Shown: positions 1 through 7,842 of the stretch, piece by piece
How positions within the stretch are numbered: position 1 is the stretch's first letter
Layout of the letters: each line of letters starts with the position of its first letter
Assembly (NCBI GenBank): GCA_029821635.1
Contig: JALGSW010000046.1
Span: 1 to 55,680, forward strand
Origin: Candidatus Zipacnadia bacterium
Lineage (GTDB): Bacteria > Armatimonadota > Zipacnadia > Zipacnadales > UBA5352
Direction of reading: 5' to 3'
DNA: 55,680 nucleotides
Notes under the pieces: generated by a model
The model's database searches: none
Told to the model about the DNA's origin: nothing
Seen by the model: only the letters and a program-made list of their open reading frames with translations
Translations under genes and position numbers: made by a program

Positions 1-1017
1 CTCGCGCTTGAGCCGCCCGGTGTAGCTGAAGTAGTGCCGCCACCAGCCGTAGTAGCCGTCGAGATCGGGCCGCCCGACCAGCGCGCCGTCGAAGTCGCCG
101 TCGGCCAGCGGCTGCTTGAAGGTCGGCGAGTTCGGGTCCTCATCGTATGGATACAGCGGCGGGTTGGCCGAGCCGCGGTCGATGCTCGAGCCCATCAGCA
201 GCACGTGGATCGGCTCGCCCTTCCAGAGCTTCTCGATGGTGCGCGGGATGTGCCGGTAGATCGGCCCCATCTCGCGCGCCGGGCGCAGGCCGGGCGCCGC
301 GGGCTCGTTTGCGGCCACTGCGGGCGCGAACGCCCAGACCGCCCGCTGCTCACCCTCAACCGCCTCCAGCGTGTTCGTCAGCTCCACCTGCACCCCGACG
401 GTGTTGACGTCCGCCGAGTGCGACTCCTCGCCCTCGGTGAAGTACCCGACCACCTGCGCGCCGTCGATGCGCAGCTCGATGCGCCCCTCAGCCTCGGAGG
501 TCGCGTCCCAGCTTTGCGCCACAACCAGCTCGCCGCGCGAGTGCTTCGGGAACGTGCGCGTGTCGCTCATGCCGAGGTCCGCGGGCGTCCACTCGCCGTC
601 CTCGCTGTCGAGCTTCATGAGCTTCACAGTCGCCTGCAGTGCCCCCGGCTGCGGCTGCCAGCCCTGCACCGACAGGCTCAGCACATCGCCGGGCGCGAGG
701 CCCGCCTCGGGCAGCGTGAAGAACTGCCAGAAGCGCTTGCCCGGCTCGATCCGCACGAGATTGCCGGTGGAGAAGTCGGGGCGGATGTCCGCCGGCGCGT
801 GAGACTCGCGCATGACGGTGATGTCGCCCCACGCATCGGTCTGCCAGAACGCGACGTTGCCGGACTGGTAGCTGACCGGGCGGCCGTCGCGGTAGTTGGT
901 GAATGAGTGGAACTCGAAGCGCGGGTTGAGCAGCAGGTTCATGGGCTCAGCGCTCCCCAGAGCGGCGCAGATTGCGAGCAGCACGACACAGGCGACCATC
1001 TGTGAACGGACAGGCAT
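1..1017 (-). CDS. secreted SGNH/GDSL-like hydrolase, C-terminus cut by the window edge
   Basis: The frame is open from an ATG at 1017 down to base 1, giving 339 residues with no stop, so the gene continues to the left. The first ~22 residues look like a signal peptide (MPVRSQ, then a hydrophobic VVLLAICAAL stretch). Residues ~30-250 resemble a carbohydrate-binding-like beta domain opening with a 'NLLLNPRFE' strand. At residues ~272-280 HVLLMGSSIDRG resembles block I of SGNH hydrolases, with Ser277 or Ser278 as possible nucleophile. The other blocks would lie outside the window. GAGG sits 6 nt before the ATG. The gene diverges from the PHP gene at 1162. A secreted esterase acting on polysaccharide side groups is an inference. 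The family call rests on one motif. Confidence 0.55.
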   Translation of the reverse strand, partial: MPVRSQMVACVVLLAICAALGSAEPMNLLLNPRFEFHSFTNYRDGRPVSYQSGNVAFWQTDAWGDITVMRESHAPADIRPDFSTGNLVRIEPGKRFWQFFTLPEAGLAPGDVLSLSVQGWQPQPGALQATVKLMKLDSEDGEWTPADLGMSDTRTFPKHSRGELVVAQSWDATSEAEGRIELRIDGAQVVGYFTEGEESHSADVNTVGVQVELTNTLEAVEGEQRAVWAFAPAVAANEPAAPGLRPAREMGPIYRHIPRTIEKLWKGEPIHVLLMGSSIDRGSANPPLYPYDEDPNSPTFKQPLADGDFDGALVGRPDLDGYYGWWRHYFSYTGRLKRE

Positions 1018-1059
1018 AAGACACCTCGTCTCGCTGATTGGCGAAGCCGAGGGGTTCGG

Positions 1060-1094
1060 TTCGCCGCAGCCTGACAGATGCCTCCCTGCGAGGG
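1060..1094. promoter_or_regulatory. candidate operator in divergent intergenic region (two conserved half-motifs)
   Basis: The words TTCGCCGCAGCC (1060-1071) and CCCTGCGAGGG (1084-1094, an imperfect palindrome) both recur in the divergent intergenic region at 14133-14164, with 12 and 9 nt between them. In each case they lie 60-90 nt before a plus-strand start and just upstream of a divergent minus-strand secreted protein. Sharing is seen directly; regulatory function is inference. Confidence 0.3.
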
Positions 1095-1161
1095 CACCGG
1101 CGACCGCGCGGCGAACTACCCGCTGGCGCCCAGTCCCACTACGGAAGGCCTGATCTCACCC

Positions 1162-2583
1162 ATGTGGAGCACCCTCTGCGAACGCATCCTCGCCGTTGAG
1201 GCGCCCGGCGCGGCCGTCGAGCGCCTCTCGATCGTCGCACCATCCGTCGTCCGCCCGGGCGAGCCCTTCGCGATCCGCCTCGCAGGACTGGACGCGAAGG
1301 CCTACCCGTCGGTCGAGTGCTCGGCCGCCGCCCGGCCGGTCGATGGCCCGGCGGCGAAGCTCCCCGAGGTGCAGTTCGAGGCCGGGCACCCGGCGGTCGG
1401 CGCGATCGAGGGCGCGCGCATCGCCCAGGAGGGCTGGCACCGGCTCGCCTTCAAGCTTGAGGGCCGCACGTTCGTGAGCAACCCGATCCACTGCAGCGCC
1501 GAGGCCCGGCGCATCTTCTGGGGCGACCCGCACGTGCACACGGTCATCAGCCGCTGCCACCCCACGCAGTGCCGGTCGCTGGACTTCTGCTTCGTGGGAG
1601 CGCGCTACATGACCGCCCTCGACTGGGTCTGCGCCGCCGATCACGTCTCCAACGGGCGCTGCGACAAGGGCAAGTGGGAGGCCCAGCGGCGCGCTGTGAG
1701 CATCTTCGACGATCCGGGGCGCTTCGCGGCGGTGCTGGGCTACGAGGCATCGCTCGCGGGCGGCGCGGGCGGCGACAACAACGTCTACTGCCGCGGCGAC
1801 CTCGAGGACTTCGTCGATCACTACGAGGAGGGCAACACGAAGACGCTCGCCGATGCCCTCCCCGACGACTGCTTCCTCGTACCGCACCACACCACGCGCA
1901 CCGGCAAGCACGGGGAGCTGTCCGACGCGATCTACCCCGGCCCCGACCGCATGCCGGTGGTCGAGGTGCACTCCAAGTGGGGCACCAGCGAGTTCCGCGG
2001 CAACCCGCGCGCGCTGCTCAAGGTCCATGACGGCCCGTGCTACGTGCAGGACCTGCTCGCGCAGGGCTACCCGCTCGGCTTCATCGCCGGCACCGACACC
2101 CACGCGACGATGCCGTCGAGCTACGGAGACGACAGCGCCCAGCTCTACGCGCCGCCCGGCCTGACCGCGATCCGCTCCGACGGGCTCTCGCGCGAGGCGA
2201 TCTTCGACGCTATCCGCGCGCGCGACTGCTACGGCGCCAGCGACGAGCGCATCATCATCGAGGACAGCCTGGCCGGCGGGCGCATGGGCCGCGTGATCGA
2301 CCGCAGCGGTCTCGCGGGGCCGGTGGAGATCGCGGCGGAAGTCGCCACGCGCACGCCGATCGAGCGCGTGGACGTCGTGCGCAATGGCGAGGACGTGCAC
2401 ACGATCGAGCCGGGCGAGCAGGACTGGCGCGCGAGCGTGCAGTTTGCCGATGAGGCCGACCTGTCCGCGGTGGCCTTCGACGCGGCTGGCTGGTTCGACC
2501 GACCGTTCGTGTACTACTACCTGCGCGTGACCTGCGAATCCGGCGCGCAGGCATGGTCGAGCCCGGTGTGGACAACGGTATGA
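1162..2583 (+). CDS. PHP-type metal-dependent phosphoesterase-like protein (DUF3604-like)
   Basis: 473 residues from the ATG at 1162. An ATG at 1078 would add 28 unconserved residues and has no better ribosome site. Metal-ligand motifs of the PHP fold are in order: GDPHVHT (~121-127), AADH, PHHT and GTDTHA (~310). An N-terminal beta domain of about 110 residues precedes the PHP core, and a C-terminal beta region of ~100 residues follows, as in the DUF3604 group. No signal peptide is visible, so the protein is probably cytoplasmic. PHP enzymes hydrolyse phosphoesters with a tri- or dinuclear metal centre; the substrate here is unknown. The only ribosome-site candidate is GGAAGG about 13 nt upstream, which is weak. 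The gene stands alone between a divergent SGNH gene and arsC. Confidence 0.75.
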   Translation: MWSTLCERILAVEAPGAAVERLSIVAPSVVRPGEPFAIRLAGLDAKAYPSVECSAAARPVDGPAAKLPEVQFEAGHPAVGAIEGARIAQEGWHRLAFKLEGRTFVSNPIHCSAEARRIFWGDPHVHTVISRCHPTQCRSLDFCFVGARYMTALDWVCAADHVSNGRCDKGKWEAQRRAVSIFDDPGRFAAVLGYEASLAGGAGGDNNVYCRGDLEDFVDHYEEGNTKTLADALPDDCFLVPHHTTRTGKHGELSDAIYPGPDRMPVVEVHSKWGTSEFRGNPRALLKVHDGPCYVQDLLAQGYPLGFIAGTDTHATMPSSYGDDSAQLYAPPGLTAIRSDGLSREAIFDAIRARDCYGASDERIIIEDSLAGGRMGRVIDRSGLAGPVEIAAEVATRTPIERVDVVRNGEDVHTIEPGEQDWRASVQFADEADLSAVAFDAAGWFDRPFVYYYLRVTCESGAQAWSSPVWTTV

Positions 2584-2727
2584 GAGTCGCGAATTGCGCC
2601 GCGGCGTCGTCCGTCAAGCCGTCTGGAGGGGCCGCTCCGAGCGAAGCGAGGAGTTCGACGCCGCGAGCGTCAGCGAGTGGCGGCGAAGGTTCCACCCCGG
2701 CCCGGTCGTTCTGAGGAGAGATCACCC

Positions 2728-3189
2728 ATGCCCAACGCAACGCAGCGCGTCCTGGTCCTGTGCACCGGCAACTCCTGCCGCAGTCAGATGGGGGAGGGCT
2801 TCCTGCGCCAGCTTGGCGGCGTGCGCTTCGAGCCGTATTCGGCGGGGACGGAGCCTGCCGGAGAGGTCAATCCGCTGGCGGTGAAGACGATGGCCGAGGT
2901 GGGCATCGACATCTCCGCTCAGGAGCCGAAGGACCTTGGCGTCTACGATGACGAACAGTTCGACCTGGTGATCACGGTCTGCGATGGCGCGAAGCAGGCG
3001 TGTCCGATGTTCCTGGGCGCGCGGAAGAGCGTGCACTGGTCGCTGGAGGACCCGGCTGAGGCGGAGGGGACGCAGACGGAGCAGATGGTGGTCTTCCGTG
3101 CGATCCGCGACGAGATCCGCTGCCGCGTCGACCACCTCATCACGACGGGCGAGGCGCTCAACGACGACGGGGAGCCGGCGCGGCTGTAG
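2728..3189 (+). CDS. arsC: thioredoxin-coupled arsenate reductase (LMW-PTP fold)
   Basis: 153 residues. Near the N-terminus VLCTGNSCRSQMGEG gives the CX5R phosphate-loop signature of the low-molecular-weight phosphatase fold, with the catalytic Cys first. Further on, VCDGAKQACP supplies the C-x6-C pair (Cys82/Cys89 in the staphylococcal enzyme) that separates true thioredoxin-dependent arsenate reductases from plain phosphatases. The following WSLEDPAEAEGT segment is also typical of the family. It would reduce arsenate to arsenite in the cytoplasm. The start is firm: a GAGGAGAG ribosome site lies 8 nt before the ATG. No arsenite pump or ArsR repressor is adjacent, so the gene is isolated from the usual ars operon. 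Confidence 0.9.
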   Translation: MPNATQRVLVLCTGNSCRSQMGEGFLRQLGGVRFEPYSAGTEPAGEVNPLAVKTMAEVGIDISAQEPKDLGVYDDEQFDLVITVCDGAKQACPMFLGARKSVHWSLEDPAEAEGTQTEQMVVFRAIRDEIRCRVDHLITTGEALNDDGEPARL

Positions 3190-3254
3190 GGGCAGCGGCT
3201 TCTTCTACAGGATGCACAGGATGGCGAGGATGACGGCGGGCAGGGCCGGCGCCG

Positions 3255-3505
3255 TCAGCCGTCTGCTGTTGTGGCCCCGACGCCCTCGCCGGGGAGATCA
3301 GGTGACTGTTGGACGAACTGCCGGAAGCCATCCGCGGTCCGCTGGCTCACGCGCTTCGAGGCAGCATCGTAGTGATAGTAGCTGTTCCCGCCCGCCGCGA
3401 AGTCGATGCGCGTCGTGAGATTCTCGGTGTTGTAGGCGTAGTATGTGGTCCCGGCGGCCTCCTGCTTCGCCACCGTGTTCCCGCAGGACTCATACCGACC
3501 CAGGG
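3255..3505 (-). pseudogene. RHS/YD-repeat fragment, terminal piece of the RHS cargo array
   Basis: An open stretch on the minus strand encodes YD-type repeat sequence: GNTVAKQEAAGTTYYAYN, then NLTTRIDFAAGGNSYYHYD and SKRVSQRTADGFRQFV, ending at TGA 3255-3257 after an unrelated QQSPDLPGEG tail. It is about 80 residues, with no start of its own and no hyperconserved RHS C-terminal core, so it is a remnant rather than a gene. Bases ~3312-3436 closely repeat 6366-6487. It follows the stop of the lipoprotein gene at 3520 by only ~15 bp, so that cargo gene is bounded on this side by RHS sequence. Confidence 0.8.
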
Positions 3506-3519
3506 CGGGATGCAGTGCG

Positions 3520-4656
3520 TCAATCTATCGACCACAGCTCTGTCACCTGGCCTGACAGCATATCGACTGTCACGATGCGCGCAGCATCGGCGACCACAAC
3601 TACCGGAGGACGAAGCCATTGGACGCCTGGCCGGAGGCCATACACAGTCAGAGCAGCCTGGTGGATTTCGCCATCATCCGGGTTCACGTACTCCAGTGAG
3701 AGGTCGGCGCTATCCGACTGTCGTGCAATGATCACATGCTTGCCTGTCTTATCAATATCAGCCCGGACGACATTGGGTAGGGTCTCACGGACGAGATCAA
3801 GCTCATTAGTTCCCGTGTCCAGCCGCTCCACCGAACAACCTTCGGCGTGCGCCCGCCACACTACCGCCCATCGGCTGTCGGGATGTCCGCTGGCACCAGT
3901 CACATCGTCAGCAAGCGCCGTAAGACGGCTCAAGTCGGGAACAGTAGCTACTAGGTGACCCTCGGAGAGGAAGTAGAGGGAGTTGCCTTGAGAGAAGAAG
4001 AGATACTGTGCCTCCCTGAAGACAGATGCTCCCCACGTCCCCAGGCTCTTGCTGCTGATCACGTCGCCTTGCGGCAACTGCAGCACGATGACTTCAGGTG
4101 CGTCTGGCCTGCCTTGGGGGAGAGTGGGGACCACGATAAGCGCCGCGACATCACCTGCGGACGACACCGCCAGAGAGACGACAGCGGGCGCGGGTGCGCT
4201 TGGGGACTGGGCGAGCCCTGCCAGCACGCCAGAGAGTGGCACCGTGCTGGCAACATCACCGCATCTATCGACTACCACTAGGCTCTTGGTCTGGTCACCC
4301 CTCGCGGTGAACGTCGATACCGCAACGCTGACATGCTGGCCCTCCTCAAACCAGTTGCTCATGCCCTCGACCAGGTCTCCTCCCCCGACAGGCTGCACCC
4401 GTCGGGCTGGGAAGTGTTCAGGATCCACTAGGATCACAAACTGCGACGCTATCTCCACGCCCATGCCCGGACAACCCACAATCTGCTGTTTTGGACCGGC
4501 CCACGTCGCCACTTGATAGCCTATCAGGGCTGCTGGCGCCGCGACATCCGCTCCGCCCTCGAGCTGTTCGTGACTGCCAATACCGGACGACCTTGAACAG
4601 CCGCTCAGTACAGCCAGTGTAGCCATCAGGCCCAACGTTGTTGGTGTGCAGCGCAT
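3520..4656 (-). CDS. lipoprotein cargo gene within the RHS array, function unknown
   Basis: 378 residues from the ATG at 4656, which has GGAGG 5 nt upstream; an in-frame GTG at 4668 lacks such a site. The N-terminus MRCTPTTLGLMATLAVLSGC is a lipoprotein signal with lipobox LSGC, so the mature protein is lipid-anchored. The rest alternates short beta-rich blocks (for example VVVDRCGD, DVAALIVVP, SVERLDTG, HVIIARQSD, RIVTVDMLSGQVTEL), which fits a beta-propeller of the kind found in TolB/WD-like proteins. No enzymatic motif was seen. It begins 12 nt after the stop of the RHS tip gene and ends next to another RHS fragment. Local base composition looks less GC-rich than its neighbours, suggesting transfer. 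By position it could protect against, or partner, the RHS tip; that is inference. Confidence 0.75.
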   Translation of the reverse strand: MRCTPTTLGLMATLAVLSGCSRSSGIGSHEQLEGGADVAAPAALIGYQVATWAGPKQQIVGCPGMGVEIASQFVILVDPEHFPARRVQPVGGGDLVEGMSNWFEEGQHVSVAVSTFTARGDQTKSLVVVDRCGDVASTVPLSGVLAGLAQSPSAPAPAVVSLAVSSAGDVAALIVVPTLPQGRPDAPEVIVLQLPQGDVISSKSLGTWGASVFREAQYLFFSQGNSLYFLSEGHLVATVPDLSRLTALADDVTGASGHPDSRWAVVWRAHAEGCSVERLDTGTNELDLVRETLPNVVRADIDKTGKHVIIARQSDSADLSLEYVNPDDGEIHQAALTVYGLRPGVQWLRPPVVVVADAARIVTVDMLSGQVTELWSID

Positions 4657-4668
4657 GTTGACCTCCAC

Positions 4669-5562
4669 TCATGCTGGAAAGTTTGGGGCGCCGGGCACTA
4701 GGAACCCACGTGGCACTCGCTTGAACTTCCCCGTCGCCAAGCAGAGAACCTCCTGCTGGACACACCACGCTGAGCAGGCGTCCTGCTTGTCACCCGTTGG
4801 GGCCCACACCATGCAGTGACTCTTGCACGTCCCTGCGTACAGGGAGCAGACCGGCCGGTACTTGTTGGGTAGATTGGTCACGGGTGGAGGCAGTTCAGGT
4901 CCTACCTCGCGGGGCGGCTCCGGAGGCACGACTCCCGGCAACTTGGACTTGGGCGTGCATACCCGCTTTGTGAACGTGCTCCTCGAGTTCGTCACTTTGA
5001 TAGACTCAGGCCATGAGCGCTCCCAATACTCCCATCTCCCGCAATGAACTCTACCGTAGCGTCTAGAGCATATTCGCTTGTTGATGTACCAATGCTCTCT
5101 TACCCAATAATGTGTTACCCATTTGCCAAGCCCGGGAGGCCAGCCGATCACGCAGTTCCCGTCGACATCGGGCTCCGTACTGGTGTCTTCCCACTCAACA
5201 TAGTCGTTGAATACATTCACCCACTCTGTGCAGGCCAGGCCAGCGGGATCCACTGCTGCTGCAGGTCGATTGAGCACGTACACAAGCCAGTTCTCCGCAG
5301 CTCTCGCCGGATCCGCCGTCGTGAACCGCCCCACCCCCTGCGCGTAGTCCCGGAACCCCAGGTGGTACATGCTCGCGTTGGGCATGCGGTAGTAGCGCTC
5401 GCGGCCGGCGTAGGTGTGCGGGTTGACGGTGCTCCCGGTGCTCGCGAGCAGCACGCCCCAGGCGTCGTGGCGGTAGGTGTCCGTCACCGCCTCGTGGGTA
5501 GGGATCAGCGCCAGTTGAGTGAGCTCAAACTCCGGACCAGATTGGCGACTTCGGTCATTCAC
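4669..5562 (-). CDS. RHS C-terminal core with cysteine-rich variable tip (truncated RHS protein)
   Basis: 297 residues from a GTG at 5562. From about residue 14 the sequence is RHS: an EAVTDTYRHDAWG segment (residues ~24-36), then PHTYAGRERYYRM, GFRDYAQGVGRFTTADP and NRPAAAVDPAGL (to ~109). This is the hyperconserved end of RHS repeat-associated core domains. Residues 110-297 form a unique tip with about a dozen cysteines, many aromatic residues and a proline-rich linker (~225-245). No known toxin domain was recognised in it. The long N-terminal YD-repeat barrel is absent, so this is an orphan C-terminus. The start overlaps the TGA of the upstream membrane-protein gene. A lipoprotein gene follows after 12 nt. 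It may be a remnant or a displaced cassette. Confidence 0.7.
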   Translation of the reverse strand: MNDRSRQSGPEFELTQLALIPTHEAVTDTYRHDAWGVLLASTGSTVNPHTYAGRERYYRMPNASMYHLGFRDYAQGVGRFTTADPARAAENWLVYVLNRPAAAVDPAGLACTEWVNVFNDYVEWEDTSTEPDVDGNCVIGWPPGLGKWVTHYWVREHWYINKRICSRRYGRVHCGRWEYWERSWPESIKVTNSRSTFTKRVCTPKSKLPGVVPPEPPREVGPELPPPVTNLPNKYRPVCSLYAGTCKSHCMVWAPTGDKQDACSAWCVQQEVLCLATGKFKRVPRGFLVPGAPNFPA

Positions 5563-6050
5563 GACCCATTGCCATCATCAGCTGCAGAGACATGCGGGAC
5601 GTCGTCGGTTTGTGCATTGCCACGCCGTCTCCGCACCGATAGCCAACTGCCTGCTAGGCCAGAAGGGATTGCCAGTAGAGCTGAGGCCCCTACGAGATCG
5701 TGTGGAGCCAAATGGTCTGAAGACAGCGGCAGTGAACTCAGATATGCCCCCATCAGTACGACCAGCGGAGTCATGACGGCCCAGTTCCGCAATTGAGGAG
5801 CAACGAATGCACATATGTACCCACCAACCAGCGCGGCTGGCGCGAGACCTGCAGTCATTGTTATCAGGCTGGCGGCTGCCGGCAGGTCCGCAGAAAGGAA
5901 CCAATCACCCGGCAATAGACTTGTCCGCTTGCCGACTTGCAGGATCAGGTACTCCACTGTCACTGTCACAAGTACGAAGACGATATACGATGCAATGAAC
6001 TGGAGTGCGCCAACAACGAGCCGCGGGATGATGCTAGGTCGTTCCTGCAT
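5559..6050 (-). CDS. small polytopic membrane protein, RHS-array cargo
   Basis: 163 residues with about four hydrophobic segments: ~10-32 (LVVGALQFIASYIVFVLV), ~55-80, ~88-105 and ~118-135. A basic turn (VRRRRGN) and a hydrophilic tail follow. No family was recognised. The ATG at 6050 has GAGAGGAG 9 nt upstream and lies only a few bases after the stop of the RHS fragment at 6056, so the two could be translated together. Its TGA overlaps the GTG of the next RHS fragment. The gene is flanked by two copies of the same RHS coding segment (5455-5514 and 6149-6208). Small membrane proteins beside polymorphic-toxin tips are often immunity proteins, but no cognate toxin can be named here. Confidence 0.65.
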   Translation of the reverse strand: MQERPSIIPRLVVGALQFIASYIVFVLVTVTVEYLILQVGKRTSLLPGDWFLSADLPAAASLITMTAGLAPAALVGGYICAFVAPQLRNWAVMTPLVVLMGAYLSSLPLSSDHLAPHDLVGASALLAIPSGLAGSWLSVRRRRGNAQTDDVPHVSAADDGNGS

Positions 6051-6055
6051 CTCGG

Positions 6056-6490
6056 TTAGCTCCTCTCTTCCTGCTCCCCCATCTCTATTGCCTTTTGCGG
6101 ATCTGCCGGTCGACAGTGAATCGATTCGCCGTTCACCAGACGGTCCACCCCCCAGGCGTCGTGGCGATAGCTATCGCTCACCGCCTCGTCCGCCCCGGTC
6201 AGCGCCAGCGTGGGCCTAAGCGGCCGCGCACGCGGACGCCGGTGGTTGTAGTGATAGAAGCTGCTCGTCTCGCGCCGCATGGCCTCCAGCCCCGAGCCCA
6301 TGGTGTAGTGAGCGATCGTCTCCTCGCGCTCCAACTGGAGCTTGAGCATATCCGGCCCCTGGTAGACGAACTGCCGGAAGCCATCGGCGGTCCGCTGGCT
6401 CACGCGCTTCGAGTCGGCGTCGTATGCGTAGTAGCTGTTCCCGCCCGCCGCGAAGTCGATGCGCGTGGTCAGGTTCTCGGAGTCGTTGGG
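6056..6490 (-). pseudogene. RHS/YD-repeat fragment (middle piece of the array)
   Basis: The minus strand reads through RHS sequence: SENLTTRIDFAAGG, then NSYYAYDADSKRVSQ, TADGFRQFVYQGPDML, then YHYNHRRPRA and DEAVSDSYRHDAWG. After DAWGV it departs into about 30 unrelated residues ending at TAA (6056-6058). In a full-length RHS protein the DAWG segment would continue to the C-terminal core, as it does at 4669-5562, so this copy is cut at that point. Its upstream edge merges with the 3' end of the membrane-protein ORF at 6469. Bases 6366-6487 repeat ~3312-3436; 6149-6208 repeats 5455-5514; and 6348-6384 repeats the fragment near 7033-7069. Confidence 0.75.
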
Positions 6491-6915
6491 GCATCAGGGG
6501 ATCTGTGCAGCTTCGCACGACGCCAGCTGCCAACAGCCCATGCTGCTGCAATCCCTACAGCGCTCCAAACCAGCGGCATCACAAACCAGTGAAGGTGAGG
6601 GTGGCGGAGCCACAGCCCGAGGGATGGCCCGCATAGAACGCCCCAGAGAGCTGACGCTTGTGGACAAGTGTAGCCAGTGAGTGCACCTACCATCAGACAG
6701 GCAAGCCCGCCAACTACGGCTACCTCAGTGCCGATCGCTTCGTAGGCAGCGAAGAAGCTCTCCATGGTCGCGGTACCCTCCATTGCCTCGGCGGCTGTAC
6801 GACTGAGTTCATAGAGGCCTGAAGAGGGCAACCAAGCCGCTGCCACACCCACCGTGAGCGCTGCTATCAGGGAGGTAATGACCACATTGGCGACTACGAC
6901 AAACGCAAGACACAC
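6469..6915 (-). CDS. small polytopic membrane protein, RHS-array cargo
   Basis: 148 residues from a GTG at 6915, with about four hydrophobic segments: ~3-28 (LAFVVVANVVITSLIAALTV), ~62-80, ~84-100 and ~108-126. No family was recognised. The start is uncertain. A good AGGAGG lies farther upstream, about 9 nt before an in-frame CTG at 6954, which would add LNAPDPSAKRRGP; no in-frame ATG exists between. The last residues (about PTTPRT) are read out of frame from the neighbouring RHS fragment, so the insertion seems to have fused this ORF's end to RHS DNA. RHS fragments with the same FRQFVYQGPDML segment lie on both sides (7010-7080 and 6056-6490). Confidence 0.55.
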   Translation of the reverse strand: MCLAFVVVANVVITSLIAALTVGVAAAWLPSSGLYELSRTAAEAMEGTATMESFFAAYEAIGTEVAVVGGLACLMVGALTGYTCPQASALWGVLCGPSLGLWLRHPHLHWFVMPLVWSAVGIAAAWAVGSWRRAKLHRSPDAPTTPRT

Positions 6916-7009
6916 CGGCCCGCGACGCTTTGCTGAAGGATCTGGTGCGTTCAGGATGCCTAACCTCCTGACGTCGGTCGGATCACGTAGGATGCTAACC
7001 CACAGCGCG

Positions 7010-7080
7010 CTAGCGCATCGAGAGCAGCCTCAACATATCCGGCCCCTGGTAGACGAACTGCCGGAAGCCGTCCGCCGGCA
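7010..7080 (-). pseudogene. short RHS fragment, first piece of the array
   Basis: About 22 codons read ADGFRQFVYQGPDMLRLLSMR and then stop (TAG at 7010-7012). The first part matches the fragment at 6056-6490 almost base for base. It begins abruptly next to the hairpin at 7081-7111 that follows the pilin-like gene, so the array's left boundary (in its reading direction) is here. Confidence 0.65.
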
Positions 7081-7111
7081 TCGGTGCTCCCCCGGCCTGG
7101 GGGAGCACCGA
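7081..7111 (-). terminator. perfect 13-bp hairpin after the pilin-like gene
   Basis: Arms 7081-7093 and 7099-7111 (TCGGTGCTCCCCC and its exact complement) enclose a 5-nt loop. The hairpin lies 18 nt past the pilin-like stop codon. There is no clear T-run after it, so it may act as an intrinsic terminator of the T-poor kind or as an RNA-stabilising end. It also marks the edge of the RHS array. Confidence 0.55.
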
Positions 7112-7129
7112 ACCGGCGTCCCCGGGACC

Positions 7130-7774
7130 TTACGCGGCGCTGTCGTCGTCCCAGAACAGGATCGAGCTGTTCTCGGTTTTGCTCCAAGAGCCCTCGAGCA
7201 GCGACTTCGACAGCCACTTCGCGTGGCCGTCCACCATCCCACAGTTCATGCCATCGTTGTGCCGACCGAAGGCCGCCGTGTCGTAACCCCACGGGTTCGC
7301 CGTCCCGAGCAGCGTGAAGCAGCCGTGGTTGCTCGTGCCGATGTCCTTGTTCTCACCGAACACCAGCAACTCCGCCGGGTGCTCGATCGACGCCAGCGAC
7401 ACCGCGCCGCCGAAGACGTTGTGGTTCGGCTCGGAGAGGTGGTAGTAGCCCCACTGGTAGGGCTGTGAGTAGGCGCGCACCAGCTTCGGCTGACTCGGGC
7501 AGTGGAGGAGCTGATCGTTCTTGATGTAGACCGGCAGCGTGTTGTACCAGCGGGAGATCTCGGGCGTGGTGTAGTCCATGTTCAGCGGGGACAGTTCGTC
7601 ATAGTCCTGGACGTACATCTGGAAAGCGAGGACGATCTGCTTGACGTTCGAGAGACAACTCGTCTGACGCGCCTTCTCCCGCGCCTTCGCGAAGACGGGG
7701 AAGAGGATTGCGGCCAGTATCGCGATGATCGCGATCACGACGAGCAACTCGATGAGCGTGAAACCCTTGCGCAT
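7130..7774 (-). CDS. type II secretion pseudopilin-like protein, prepilin N-terminal methylation signal
   Basis: 214 residues from the ATG at 7774 (GAGGGGG 8 nt upstream; the in-frame TTG two codons earlier is too close to that site). The N-terminus [28 protein letters not shown] is a classic class III prepilin signal: peptidase cleavage after Gly5, Phe as first mature residue, Glu at +5, and a long hydrophobic helix. [20 protein letters not shown] and a C-terminal [12 protein letters not shown] block are typical of the large DUF1559-related pseudopilin families of Armatimonadota and Planctomycetota ('H-X9-DG' tail). It would be processed at the inner membrane and exposed on the cell surface. 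No assembly genes are adjacent; such genes are often scattered singly. A good promoter lies at 7843-7870. Confidence 0.9.
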   Translation of the reverse strand: MRKGFTLIELLVVIAIIAILAAILFPVFAKAREKARQTSCLSNVKQIVLAFQMYVQDYDELSPLNMDYTTPEISRWYNTLPVYIKNDQLLHCPSQPKLVRAYSQPYQWGYYHLSEPNHNVFGGAVSLASIEHPAELLVFGENKDIGTSNHGCFTLLGTANPWGYDTAAFGRHNDGMNCGMVDGHAKWLSKSLLEGSWSKTENSSILFWDDDSAA

Positions 7775-7842
7775 TGTCAACGCCCCCTCAGGCCCTTCAT
7801 TCCCGTGAGGGGATTGGGCTCCCCCCCCGTTTGCTTCTATGT

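Noticed and set aside
34-906. 290-residue plus-strand reading frame
   Set aside because: It is antisense to the partial secreted gene at 1-1017, whose frame has a signal peptide, ribosome site and sensible protein. The plus frame is rich in Arg/Ala/Val as expected of a GC-rich shadow.
3255-7080. one intact RHS toxin gene with frameshifts
   Set aside because: The fragments repeat and overlap one another and are parted by complete unrelated ORFs with their own ribosome sites, so simple frameshifts cannot explain them.
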